Below, in pieces: positions 23,049 to 31,871 of a stretch of 64,000 bases of DNA (position 1 is its first letter; each line of letters begins with the position of its first letter). The notes under the pieces were generated by a model. That model worked only from the letters and a program-made list of their open reading frames with translations. It was not told where the DNA came from and ran no database searches. The DNA is from Strigamia acuminata. Taxonomy: Eukaryota; Arthropoda; Chilopoda; Geophilomorpha; Linotaeniidae. The position numbers were made by a program, and so were the translations under genes. Location of the stretch: NCBI GenBank assembly GCA_949358305.1, contig OX442315.1, positions 21,850,427 through 21,914,426 of the forward strand, given 5' to 3'.

Positions 23049-26000
23049 TCATGTCCTCCCGGTGATTTTACCGTCCTTTATAAACGGGTTTGGTGCCTTT
23101 TTTCTTGTACTTTGTCGTGTTATAGGTTTCGGTATTTTACTTCTCGATCGTGTGGATCTTTTAGTAATCTCTTTTTCTTTTTCAGGAGTTTTAGGAGTTT
23201 CTTCGTTAACTGCTGCTTCCTCCCCTCCTAAATTTCCATCTGGGGCGCTAGTTAGTTCGGCGCTGTCTGGAGTTGCGTGAGTCGTATTTTCGTTCAAGTC
23301 TGAAACAGTGGCGATGTCGTCGAACATATCTCGTATTGTGGGCGATGGAGATGGCTGCGTTTGGTCCTCGGCCCATTCTTCTTGTGGAAATTCCGGCAAG
23401 TAAGGCGTCAGTTCTCGAGCGTGGATTGATCGAAAATTTACATTATCGGCCAAACGTTGCAGAGAAAATGCGTTCCCGCCGTGGGCCTTGGTAATTACGT
23501 ATGGGCCGTCTCGTTTGTCGGCTAAGCCGGCATGAATCCCTTTATCTGCACTGGATAAAATGTGAGTGTCTTTCCATACGAGATCGTTGATTTTGAAATT
23601 ACAAAATTGTGTGTTCTTTTCAGACTTTTTCACTCGTTCGCGCATGTCAAACACATGTGACATCATATGTTGGTAGGTTGCCGAAATTGCTTGTTCTAGT
23701 TGATGTACGTAAATGTGAGGATTTTTTGGATCGACTTTTCGAATTCCTTCTGGGATGCGTGGATCCCAGGGCACTCGTAGCTCTCGAGCGAAGTTGAGAT
23801 AAGCCGGGGAAAAGCCGCGGTTTCTCGAAATGGTCGTTCGGATGCTAAATGCTATTTCTTTAAGAAACTCGTCCCACTTGGAATGTACGTCTGTGAAAAT
23901 AGCAAGCGCATATTTTATGTCGCGGTTGAGTCGCTCCACGGGATTAGCCCGTGGGTTATACGTTGAAGTAAATGATGGTTGAATGTCGAATTGATTGCAG
24001 AAATCCTTGTATAACCTTGATGCGAATTGTGGGCCATTATCGGAAATTAATTTCCGCGGGAAGCCAAAATGTAACGCGACTTCGTAGAGGCACTGGATTA
24101 TTTTCTGCTTAGTCGGGTGGGCCATCGGATACAACTCTGGCCATCCTGTTGCGACATCCATGATCACGAGTATGTATTTGTGGCTATTTGCACTTGTTAT
24201 CTTAGGACCCATAAGGTCTACGCTCCAACAATCAAAAGGGGCGAACGGTCCAAGTGATAAATTCTCGTAGTTAGCCTTATTCCGAGGCTTGCAGGCTTGG
24301 CATCGTGGACAGTGTCGTATGAATCGTACGATGTCCCTTCTCATTTCGGGCCAATAGTACAGTTGACTGGCCCGGTAGAGAGTCCTTGCCACGCCGGCGT
24401 GTCCGGCTAGAGGGTGGCCGTGTACCATCCACAGAATTTGTGTTCGAACTTTTCTCGGAATTACGACTTTAATTGAACTCCCTGACTCTGTCAAGTCGTC
24501 CCGAAAGTTCGGATGGTACTTTAAAAGTAGGCCATCGTCTATCAGATAAGCGGAAGCCTTAATTTTGAACTCTTCTCTGGATTCTTCGCTGTAGACGTCG
24601 CCAGGGAAAGTCTCGTTGGTCAAGTAGTCATAGAACCTTTTACAGAAGGCGGTGTCGTTCTTCTGAGCTTCGACGAGTTCCTCGCGAGTAGGTGGGACAC
24701 AGTTCGTGCCTTTACTCACGTGTGTAACGAAAGCTCGCACAAATTTATCCGAGACTCTGGGTTCGATGGATAAGTCGTAATTTGGTCTGGCATCTTTTGC
24801 CGATTGATATGCCCTCATCCAATATCCGACGTATTTTTCATCGGAAGATTCCAACTTTTCTTTCGGCAGTTCATTCTGTTTTCTGAATTCCCACTTCCTG
24901 ATCGGGGTGGGACAGTAAGCTATCCGAGAATCGTCGTCGCCGTCGTCGTCTGGCTCGTCGGGTTCTGAGGCGGGAGCTCTAGAGAGCGCGTCGGCGACTG
25001 TGTTATACTTCCCTGGCTTGTACTCGATTTGTAAGTCGTAAGCCATGAGCTCTAATTGCCATCGAGCCATCCGGCCCGAAGGTTCTTTCAGGCCCATGAA
25101 CCACCTTAATGCCTGATGGTCGGTCTGGACGGTAAATTTTGTAAACTCGAGGTAAGGCCTGAATTTACGAACTGCCCATACGATTGCCAAGCATTCGAGC
25201 TCTGTCGCTGAGTAATTTTTCTCGGCGGCTTGAATTTTCCGGCTGATAAAGATCGTGGGTACTTCTTGATGTATGCCGTCGATTTCGTGCATTTGCATCA
25301 ACGCAGCCCCCAATCCGATTTTACTCGCATCCGTATGTAAGATAAATTCGCGATTCAAGTCGGGGAGAGGGATGGTTTTGGTGTCGATTAGCATTTGTTT
25401 GATTTTGTCAAACGCTGCTTCGCAATGGCTGGTCCAGTTAAATTTGATTTCGGGGTCTTTCGGCGGGTCCTCCTTTGGATTTATTTTCTGGACAGTCTTT
25501 AAAAGATCGGTGATTGGGGCCGCGACTTCCGCTAAATGTGGCAGGAGTCGGCCGAAGAAATTTACCATTCCTAAAAAACGTTGTACCCCTTTCACGTCCG
25601 TAGGTGCTGGAAAATCGGTGATTGCTCGTACTTTCTTTGGGTCTATGGATAAGCCATTGACTCCAACTTTGTATCCAAGAAACGCAAGTTCTTTTCGGCA
25701 AAACTGGCTCTTTCCGGGGTGTATGTGGAGTCCGGCTTTTGCTAAACGACGTATTACTTCGTCGATATGTCTGATGTGTTCGTCAAAAGTCTGGGAAACA
25801 ATAATAATATCGTCCAGGTAAGCCCAGGCGTATTTATGTAGCGCGTCGCCCAAAACCTTCTCGATTAATCGTTGAAATGTTGCCGGGGCATTTACTAGGC
25901 CAAATGGCATGACATTAAACATTAATCTGCCCATCGGGGACCAGAAAGCGGTTTTTTCTTTGTCTTCGGCACGGAGTTCGACCTGCCAATATCCTTTCGA

Positions 26001-27476
26001 CAGATCCATCGTTGTTACCCAATTAAATGGGGCTAGTTCTCGAAGAATAGCTTCGATTGATGGCATCTGGACGGGGTCGATAACGGTAATGGCGTTTAGA
26101 GGTCGATAATCGATACACAGTCTGGGTTCCGATCCTGCACGCATGACGAGCACGATTCTCATCGCATATTCTCCTAATGCCTCGGACACTATCCCCTTGT
26201 CCAGTAAGTCTTGACAGATCGTCTTGACGATTTCGCGTTTTTGGGGGTTCATGCCCTTGAATGGAACTCGTACTGGCTTATCCGTACTTAATTCTATTTC
26301 GTGTTTTACGTAATTTGTCTTTCCCGGTTCTTTAGTCAGGATTTTTCGATGTTTTTGTAGCATTTCTTCAAGTAATTTAGTCTGGGTTTCTCCTAGGTTC
26401 GCGTCCATGGCCAAATTGTGAGCCAAATTTCCTTCTTGGAGTCGGGCGTTAAAAGATTTGAAATCGTAATCTTGTACGAATTGCTTCAAATTTCCGCCTT
26501 TCCATTCGTCCTCTTCGTCGTTTGAATCTAGGAGTTCGGTAGGTACTGTCATTAGTCGGGGGTCCTCGCGTTTATCGATATAGTTCCAGGACCTCGTTAT
26601 GGGGTTGGGCTGGATCTCCATTATGGCCATGATGTCCATACCCAAGAGTAGGACCGTGTCGTAGGTTGGTAAAACGATGAAAGGGTGGGTTATTACGCCT
26701 CCCTCCCATATGACTTTTGTTGTCAGTACCCCTACTGGACGCACTTCTCCAGCAGCGGTTTTTACGGCCACATTTTCGCTTATTCCCCGTAGTTTGTCGC
26801 GTTGTTTTTTGTCCAGCGACTCGTATAGATCTGAAGAGATAAAGGACCGGTCGGCTCCCGAATCCAACAAACCGATGAATTTTTTGTCGTTAAACTTGAT
26901 TGTTAACATTGCGAGTGAGTCCTTCCGCTCTTTAACCAAATTACAATGTAAAATGCGTTTCTTTCGAGGTGGGGCCTCCTCGTAGGCGTGAGGTAATTCT
27001 TGGAATGTTTCGGCTATTTTTTCGCCGTCCGCCGTATTAGTGGTTGGGCCACTATATTCGCGTTTTTCTGTGGTGAAGTAAGCCGTAGTGAAATAAACGA
27101 CCTTTTTCTGTAATTCTTTTATTTGTTTTTCTAACCAATTGGTGTTTATCCATTTGGCTTTTAATTCGTCTTCCGAACTTGAGTCGCTAATTTCTTTATT
27201 ATTTGTTTCAATTTCTTTCGATTTTTTCTCTTTTAATTTGAGTTTTAATTTGACTACTTCTTCCGTAATTACTTCGTTAATTGCCTGGTTAATTGTCGTA
27301 TTCTTGGTAAATTTTGGGGTTTGGTCTTCCGGGCGTGCAGACAGATTTATTATTTTTTCTCTGTCTGCTTTAACCAGTTTTTTGTCAGTTCTTCGAATTT
27401 GGCTGTTAGCTTTTCTAACAATGCGTCGTTTTTGGCGGCTTCCTTCTCTTCCTTCCTCTTCTTTCGTTTTGGGCAA
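23049..27476 (-). CDS. pol: retrotransposon Pol polyprotein (protease, RT, RNase H, integrase)
   Basis: Makes and integrates the DNA copy of the element. The open frame is about 1475 codons and is entered by -1 frameshift, so it has no start codon of its own; its first roughly 31 codons lie before the slip site. Domains in order: aspartic protease (LLDSGADRSF, about 203-212); reverse transcriptase with the YLDD catalytic box encoded at 25820-25809; RNase H (HTDASKIGLGAAL); integrase with an H2C2 zinc finger (HPLAGHAG ... CPRCQAC) and a D,D-35-E core (IMDVATGW, ISDNGPQF, NPVERLNR); then a GPY/F-like module (KRDGPYVI). No chromodomain. The tail is Lys/Thr-rich. No stops or frameshifts were seen. 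Confidence 0.95.
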   Translation of the reverse strand: MPKTKEEEGREGSRQKRRIVRKANSQIRRTDKKLVKADREKIINLSARPEDQTPKFTKNTTINQAINEVITEEVVKLKLKLKEKKSKEIETNNKEISDSSSEDELKAKWINTNWLEKQIKELQKKVVYFTTAYFTTEKREYSGPTTNTADGEKIAETFQELPHAYEEAPPRKKRILHCNLVKERKDSLAMLTIKFNDKKFIGLLDSGADRSFISSDLYESLDKKQRDKLRGISENVAVKTAAGEVRPVGVLTTKVIWEGGVITHPFIVLPTYDTVLLLGMDIMAIMEIQPNPITRSWNYIDKREDPRLMTVPTELLDSNDEEDEWKGGNLKQFVQDYDFKSFNARLQEGNLAHNLAMDANLGETQTKLLEEMLQKHRKILTKEPGKTNYVKHEIELSTDKPVRVPFKGMNPQKREIVKTICQDLLDKGIVSEALGEYAMRIVLVMRAGSEPRLCIDYRPLNAITVIDPVQMPSIEAILRELAPFNWVTTMDLSKGYWQVELRAEDKEKTAFWSPMGRLMFNVMPFGLVNAPATFQRLIEKVLGDALHKYAWAYLDDIIIVSQTFDEHIRHIDEVIRRLAKAGLHIHPGKSQFCRKELAFLGYKVGVNGLSIDPKKVRAITDFPAPTDVKGVQRFLGMVNFFGRLLPHLAEVAAPITDLLKTVQKINPKEDPPKDPEIKFNWTSHCEAAFDKIKQMLIDTKTIPLPDLNREFILHTDASKIGLGAALMQMHEIDGIHQEVPTIFISRKIQAAEKNYSATELECLAIVWAVRKFRPYLEFTKFTVQTDHQALRWFMGLKEPSGRMARWQLELMAYDLQIEYKPGKYNTVADALSRAPASEPDEPDDDGDDDSRIAYCPTPIRKWEFRKQNELPKEKLESSDEKYVGYWMRAYQSAKDARPNYDLSIEPRVSDKFVRAFVTHVSKGTNCVPPTREELVEAQKNDTAFCKRFYDYLTNETFPGDVYSEESREEFKIKASAYLIDDGLLLKYHPNFRDDLTESGSSIKVVIPRKVRTQILWMVHGHPLAGHAGVARTLYRASQLYYWPEMRRDIVRFIRHCPRCQACKPRNKANYENLSLGPFAPFDCWSVDLMGPKITSANSHKYILVIMDVATGWPELYPMAHPTKQKIIQCLYEVALHFGFPRKLISDNGPQFASRLYKDFCNQFDIQPSFTSTYNPRANPVERLNRDIKYALAIFTDVHSKWDEFLKEIAFSIRTTISRNRGFSPAYLNFARELRVPWDPRIPEGIRKVDPKNPHIYVHQLEQAISATYQHMMSHVFDMRERVKKSEKNTQFCNFKINDLVWKDTHILSSADKGIHAGLADKRDGPYVITKAHGGNAFSLQRLADNVNFRSIHARELTPYLPEFPQEEWAEDQTQPSPSPTIRDMFDDIATVSDLNENTTHATPDSAELTSAPDGNLGGEEAAVNEETPKTPEKEKEITKRSTRSRSKIPKPITRQSTRKKAPNPFIKDGKITGRT

Positions 27477-29890
27477 TCTCTTCTCCAGTGTCCCACCTCG
27501 TTACAGTAATTACAAGGTTTTGTGGTGGAGTTATCTGTTTTCGGGTACGGTCGTCTCACGAACTCTTTTTTCTCGTAGGGTTTTTCGCTTTTTGGGTTGT
27601 GGTGCTCCGTTTTATTCGCGGTCTTCATTCGGGGTCGGTAGCTGGGGGCGATTTCTTTCCCCATGTTAGCGTGGAGAATCTCTTCTTCTTGTTGGCTATC
27701 GCTGGTATCTCCTCCTGAGTTTTGCTCGGAGTTGTTTTCTTCACTTTCCCTCCCTTCTTCGAGATTAGTTGCGTCGGAGTTTGTACTGGCTTTGTAAGCT
27801 TTTGGAGCCGGTATCGGGTTCGAGGTGGCTTTATCGTTCGCCTTTTTCGGAGGTGCGGCCTCGATTTCCCCGTTCAGGAAGCTACGCGACTGGATCAGTC
27901 TCCCTGCGTCATGATTTTTCGCATGGATACGCTGTATGCGGAGTTGCGTTTGTGTCCTCTGTTCGGGCGTCAGGGCCTCCGTATAACGATCGTCTACTTC
28001 TTCGTGATAGTCATTTACAAATTTTAGCAGCTGTTCGAAACTATCTGCTGTGGGAGCGTTCATATCTCTCAGTACTTTCTTTGAGGTGTCGTTTAACCCT
28101 TTTTCGAAAATCACGTTTTGCGCATATTCGTCGAGTGGCGTATCCAACTCGTTGAACAAACTTTTCGCTCGTCGGAAATAGGCTCGTAATTCTTCTCCTG
28201 CGGCTTGTAGCATGAGACTGACTCTCTGTCTAATTTCTTTTTGGGTCTCGCCGTACTGACTGTTGAAAGCGACGACAAACTGTTCCCAAGTTTTTAATTT
28301 TGCTTCCACATACCAGGCTCTGGCTTCCCCTACTAACATTTCGGGTAGCCCTTTTGTTACCATCTCGTCGGGTTCGGCTCCGAGTCGTGAAATGGTGAGT
28401 GCCACTTCGTCTAAGAATTTATTGCCGGCCCTCCAGGTTCCGTCGAATCTCATCAGTCGCAACTGTGACCATTTTATGTTTCGGTCCTTTTGTTCTAAGG
28501 CCCATTGATCGGCGGAATATTTTCGAAGAAGGCTCTCGTTTTGTCTTGGGCGATTTCTCAGATTTCGATTTTGGTTGACCTGGGAGTCGGCGCGTGCTCG
28601 TTCCTCGAGTGCTCTCAATCTAGCTTCCATTATGGGATCGGCTTGGTATTGATTCCCACAGTTCGGGGACGTAGCTCCATTTTGTGGCGCAAATCGTTGG
28701 AAATTACCGTTGGTTGAGTTCGGGTCGGTCAAGGTCGGTGTTGTCGAGTTTGGTTGCGACTCGGTCAGTTGTGTTCCGGGGGGGAAAATTCCGTTTATGG
28801 CTGTTCCATTTAGGACCCCGTTCTTCTGTCCGATCAAAATGGTCGACTCTCTCCCGCTGTAAAGTTGTGTCTCTAGTCTTGCGGCTTCTCGGTCGACTTC
28901 GTTGGCGGCTTGTATTTTAATTCTTTCCGCCTCGTTTGCTGCTTCGACGTTGGCTTGTACCGTCTGGATATCTTCGAGGCTTGGCATTGCCAACCTGTTC
29001 CGTCCTTGCTGGTTTCTGAGGTGGTTTCGCTGATTTATCAGTCTAATCATCTCTGCGTTAGGATCCTTTGGGGTTTGACTGGTGTGGCCAGCTCTCGTAG
29101 CAAAGGATTGGGCGATTGCCCACGACTGTTGACCCTTATTATTTCGACGGTCCTGCTGGAAGGCTTCCAGGAATTCGTTCTGGATTTCGACTGGCTCGTC
29201 CACTATACTATCCCATCCTTGAACGTTGATTCCTTTCGAGCTGAGGGAATCGGCCTCGCTTTCGTCGTCGGCGTCGGATGTTCGGGTGGAATCATAGGAG
29301 TCCGTCGTTTGGTTATTCGTTTTTTGACGTTTTACGTTTTTTCGACCTCTTCTAAGGGCTCGTTTTTCCGCTCGCTCTTTGGCAAGACGAATGATCATGT
29401 TCATCTGTGCTAGCGGGTCCCCTTCTTCGTTGTAAGGGATTCCCTCCAGTCGAGCGAGTTCGTACGCTTCTTTACAGCTATCGATCTGGGATTTCTTCGA
29501 ATTATAACCGTGTGTGATCGTGACACGATTACTCTGGCGATTATCCCGATTGTCGAATAGGTTATACCCGTTCTGACTTTGTCCGGATTCTTCCTCCTCT
29601 TCTTCGACTTCTTCTTCGATTCGCTGATTTATCGGCGTTTTATTGGTTGGGTTTTTGCTAGCGGGTACTTTACTAGCCGGCGTTTTTCCGGTCGGCACAT
29701 TCTCGGGTGGTTTTTCCGCGTGGTTTTCGTTGACTGGTGTCTTTCCAGTCGCCTTTTCCCTCGTCGGCTCCGGTGGCTGCTTTTCTAACGCTGGACTAGC
29801 TAATGTTTCGGCCCTTGCCTTGGCGGATTCCATGGCTTTTCTTCGGGCGCTTGCGGTTGAAGGGTTTCGATTTTTCCCGCTTTTCGTCAT
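27350..29890 (-). CDS. gag: retrotransposon Gag
   Basis: Structural protein that forms the virus-like particle and binds element RNA. The first ATG is at 29890 (the frame is open five codons further up), giving 846 residues. The N-terminal third is Lys/Thr/Pro-rich, with near-repeats of GKTPxxK type and a glutamate run. The middle is coiled and Gln/Asn-rich. A retrotransposon capsid domain follows (around LRLMRFDGTWRAGNKFLDEV through the TWEQFVVAFNSQYGE region). Near the C-terminus is one zinc knuckle, CNYCNEVGHWRRDC (CX2CX4HX4C), then a Lys/Arg-rich tail. The 3' end overlaps pol by about 126 nt. The 66-nt leader between primer site and ATG is very short. Confidence 0.92.
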   Translation of the reverse strand: MTKSGKNRNPSTASARRKAMESAKARAETLASPALEKQPPEPTREKATGKTPVNENHAEKPPENVPTGKTPASKVPASKNPTNKTPINQRIEEEVEEEEEESGQSQNGYNLFDNRDNRQSNRVTITHGYNSKKSQIDSCKEAYELARLEGIPYNEEGDPLAQMNMIIRLAKERAEKRALRRGRKNVKRQKTNNQTTDSYDSTRTSDADDESEADSLSSKGINVQGWDSIVDEPVEIQNEFLEAFQQDRRNNKGQQSWAIAQSFATRAGHTSQTPKDPNAEMIRLINQRNHLRNQQGRNRLAMPSLEDIQTVQANVEAANEAERIKIQAANEVDREAARLETQLYSGRESTILIGQKNGVLNGTAINGIFPPGTQLTESQPNSTTPTLTDPNSTNGNFQRFAPQNGATSPNCGNQYQADPIMEARLRALEERARADSQVNQNRNLRNRPRQNESLLRKYSADQWALEQKDRNIKWSQLRLMRFDGTWRAGNKFLDEVALTISRLGAEPDEMVTKGLPEMLVGEARAWYVEAKLKTWEQFVVAFNSQYGETQKEIRQRVSLMLQAAGEELRAYFRRAKSLFNELDTPLDEYAQNVIFEKGLNDTSKKVLRDMNAPTADSFEQLLKFVNDYHEEVDDRYTEALTPEQRTQTQLRIQRIHAKNHDAGRLIQSRSFLNGEIEAAPPKKANDKATSNPIPAPKAYKASTNSDATNLEEGRESEENNSEQNSGGDTSDSQQEEEILHANMGKEIAPSYRPRMKTANKTEHHNPKSEKPYEKKEFVRRPYPKTDNSTTKPCNYCNEVGHWRRDCPKRKKRKEEKEAAKNDALLEKLTAKFEELTKNWLKQTEKK
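27377..27383 (-). promoter_or_regulatory. -1 ribosomal frameshift heptamer between gag and pol
   Basis: A AAA AAC in the gag reading frame (minus strand, 27383 to 27377), a classic slippery heptamer. It lies 27 nt before the gag stop and inside the region where gag and pol frames overlap. Pol is in the -1 frame relative to gag, so slippage here yields Gag-Pol. I did not work out a downstream pseudoknot. Confidence 0.82.
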
Positions 29891-29956
29891 TTCGATAGTT
29901 TGCAAAGTTCAAACCGTAAGATATGTTTATTTAAAATAGTTTGAATGTTCAAAACT

Positions 29957-29974
29957 ATCCCGGACAGGCCCCCA
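29957..29974 (-). other. primer binding site, tRNA-Pro type
   Basis: Two bases after the 5' LTR, the minus strand reads TGGGGGCCTGTCCGGGAT. This is complementary to the 3' end of a eukaryotic tRNA-Pro (from memory) except for two adjacent positions, so tRNA-Pro is the likely primer. Confidence 0.7.
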
Positions 29975-29976
29975 CG

Positions 29977-30586
29977 TGTCGTAACCTTGATTCCGGTAAA
30001 TAAACTTACACAATATCTTACTAATAACACCCTTTATTTCACACTTGTAATAATACAATAATGATACTTAACAATGTGGTCTCGGATCCTTGCTGGCGGA
30101 TACGATTTGTTGCTGCACGGCAGTCTTACACGTGGCTTCTACTGTTGTCTAGGGTAATGGCGTCTGGCGAAACACGTGTTCGCAAACGCTTCGCTTCGGG
30201 AGATATTACGATCGTAGTATTGCTACGATAATATCTGTGACTCTGATTTATAGATGTAATTGGCAACGGGCATCGATCCTCTATCAATCCGGTAAAACGG
30301 CCTGACGGTGAGGTGGTGATGCTAATGTTGCTCTGGTATCTATAAAGTGGGGGGTTTCCGGTCAGACACGGGTTTAAATACTGGCTGGACCGGAAATGAC
30401 GTATTTGCCTAAATTCGGAGAATTATGCAAATTCATGACGTTGTCACGTCAGTCCCGCAGAAACGGTAAAACTAGTATAGCTAGTTTTCCCGTAATGATC
30501 TGACAATATTTTATTATGAATACTAAAATCATTATTTATTGAATTATAAATTATTAAAACACTTTTGTGACCTCGTGGTCACCACA
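29977..30586 (-). repeat. 5' LTR (element orientation)
   Basis: Same 610-bp sequence as 19198-19807, offset by exactly 10,779 bp. It should carry the promoter of the element; TATAAA is at 30252-30247 on the minus strand. Confidence 0.93.
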
Positions 30587-30590
30587 ATCT
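30587..30590. repeat. target-site duplication, right copy
   Basis: ATCT directly after the right LTR, matching 19194-19197. Confidence 0.85.
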
Positions 30591-30655
30591 AAATATGCAT
30601 TTTACGTATGTTTTTGGCTCAAAATTAAAAAAAAAATTCATACTCACTTACAATG

Positions 30656-30750
30656 GCATGCCGTTAAAAACAAAGTTCATCGGCATGCCGGTAATACTCG
30701 CACGCATGCCGTTAAAAACAAAGTTCATCGGCATGCCGGTAATACTCGCA
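30656..30750 (+). repeat. 48-bp direct repeat, two copies
   Basis: Two almost perfect head-to-tail copies starting GCATGCCGTTAAAAACAAAG at 30656 and 30704, each with two GGCATGCC-type palindromes. Part of the right arm of the interrupted inverted-repeat element. Confidence 0.85.
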
Positions 30751-30791
30751 CTATACCGACATGCGGGTATTACTGGCATGTGGGGTAATAC

Positions 30792-31430
30792 ACTATATTT
30801 TTATTGATCTTTCTTTCTAAAAATTAGGAATTTCGAGACAAAAAAAAATAAAAGATTGAAAATAATAATAGCTTTTTTGATCATTTTCAATCAGAGCCAC
30901 AGTTCACGCGCGGTATTTTGATGTCAGATTCATACTGTGCAGATGATTTTCTAATTACAGTCGTTATTTAGCAGTATTAACCCTAAAATAAAGTAAATAA
31001 ACAACAATAAACTAATTAACAAAAGTAATTTACAGCTTAGTAACAAAATTATGTTCCTTTATTCCCTTTGTGTGAAACAAGCTTGACAATTGCCATGTTA
31101 AACGCAGTTTGAATTTGGCATCAAGATACCACACACTAACTGTAGATTGGCTTTGACCCACCTTGGTTTTTAAGCAAACGTGACGAGCAATCATGACAGA
31201 TAAGCATGAAAACAATAGGTGTGTTCAAATCTTGAAGGAAAGCCACCTTCTTTACTAGCGGAAATGACGCTTTTTACGTCATTATTAAAGAGTCAGCCTT
31301 GGAAAATGACTATCAAGAAAGTTGATAAAGATCTACATTCTCGACTTTCTTTGTCACTTTCAAATGACGCATCTGCGCACAAGACACACTTGGTATGTTT
31401 GTTTTAAAAAAATTACAACAACCAGGCTTA
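30792..31430. other. non-coding interval
   Basis: AT-rich sequence between two mobile elements; no supportable gene or RNA. Confidence 0.5.
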
Positions 31431-31871
31431 TACTCCAAACCGGTAGAACATTGTCCAAACTCCTATTGGTTGAGCCGTCTCACTGGTGTAGTGGCACAAT
31501 AGAGTAGCCCATAACACTAGAATTGTAATCTAACTAGGTAGGCAAAACAACAAACTATGCTAACATTGTTTGATTGATTAAAATGGGAAAAAGCTTATTT
31601 AGCAAATAAAATAAACATTTTATTATCAAATAAAATAAACATTTTATTATCAAATAAAATAAACATTTTATTATCAAATAAAATAAACATTTTATTATCA
31701 AATAAAATAAACATTTTATTATCAAATAAAATAAACATTTTATTATCAAATAAATAAAATCCATCATTCTAATCACTGTTTCCACTGAAATTCATTGAAA
31801 ATAAACAGAACTAATTTTTCGCGTAGAGCACAGTCCAGTTAGGCGTAATCCGGCTCAACCGGTTTGGAGTA
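31431..31871. mobile_element. TA-flanked MITE containing a minisatellite
   Basis: Left end TACTCCAAACCGGT and right end ACCGGTTTGGAGTA are perfect 14-bp inverted repeats, bordered by TA on both sides (31429-31430 and 31872-31873). A GGTTGAGCCG phrase near the left end reappears inverted in the right end, so the original terminal repeat was longer and the left copy has a small insertion. No transposase frame. The interior carries the 24-bp tandem array at 31603-31760. Confidence 0.65.
31603..31760. repeat. 24-bp minisatellite
   Basis: Six perfect tandem copies of a 24-bp unit (CAAATAAAATAAACATTTTA plus TTAT) starting at 31603, 31627, 31651, 31675, 31699 and 31723, then a partial copy. Because 24 is a multiple of three it gives a spurious repetitive open frame on the minus strand. 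Confidence 0.95.

Larger units (their letters stand above)
19198..30586 (-). mobile_element. complete Ty3/gypsy LTR retrotransposon with a third gene
   Basis: An 11,389-bp element with 610-bp LTRs (TG...CA ends), flanked by ATCT, transcribed on the minus strand. Order from its 5' end: LTR (29977-30586), tRNA-Pro-type primer site, gag, pol in the -1 frame, a non-coding gap, the spliced ORF3, polypurine tract, LTR (19198-19807). In pol, reverse transcriptase and RNase H precede integrase, which defines the Ty3/gypsy order. All reading frames are open and the LTRs look identical, so the insertion is recent. GC content and codon use are clearly higher than in the surrounding DNA. No envelope-like gene is present. 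It landed in an older inverted-repeat element. Confidence 0.95.
18983..30791. mobile_element. older inverted-repeat element interrupted by the retrotransposon
   Basis: The left arm starts GTATTACCC at 18983 and the right arm ends GGGTAATAC at 30783-30791, in inverted orientation. Both arms carry GGCATGC-type palindromic motifs and a TATACCGRCATGCG phrase. Removing the gypsy element would leave about 0.4 kb, a typical MITE size. The right arm contains two copies of a 48-bp direct repeat. The arms are diverged beyond the first 9 bp and I see no target duplication, so the call is tentative. Confidence 0.4.

Noticed and set aside
30655-30790. Short repeats resembling a CRISPR-like array
   Set aside because: Only two 48-bp head-to-tail copies with no unique spacers, in animal nuclear DNA.
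31470-31540. tRNA-like stretch with GGTGTAGTGGCACAA
   Set aside because: Box A is suggestive, but there is no box B and no cloverleaf pairing; it lies inside the TA-flanked MITE.
31555-31785. Repetitive LIIKCLFY protein on the minus strand
   Set aside because: Produced by the 24-bp minisatellite, whose unit length is a multiple of three.
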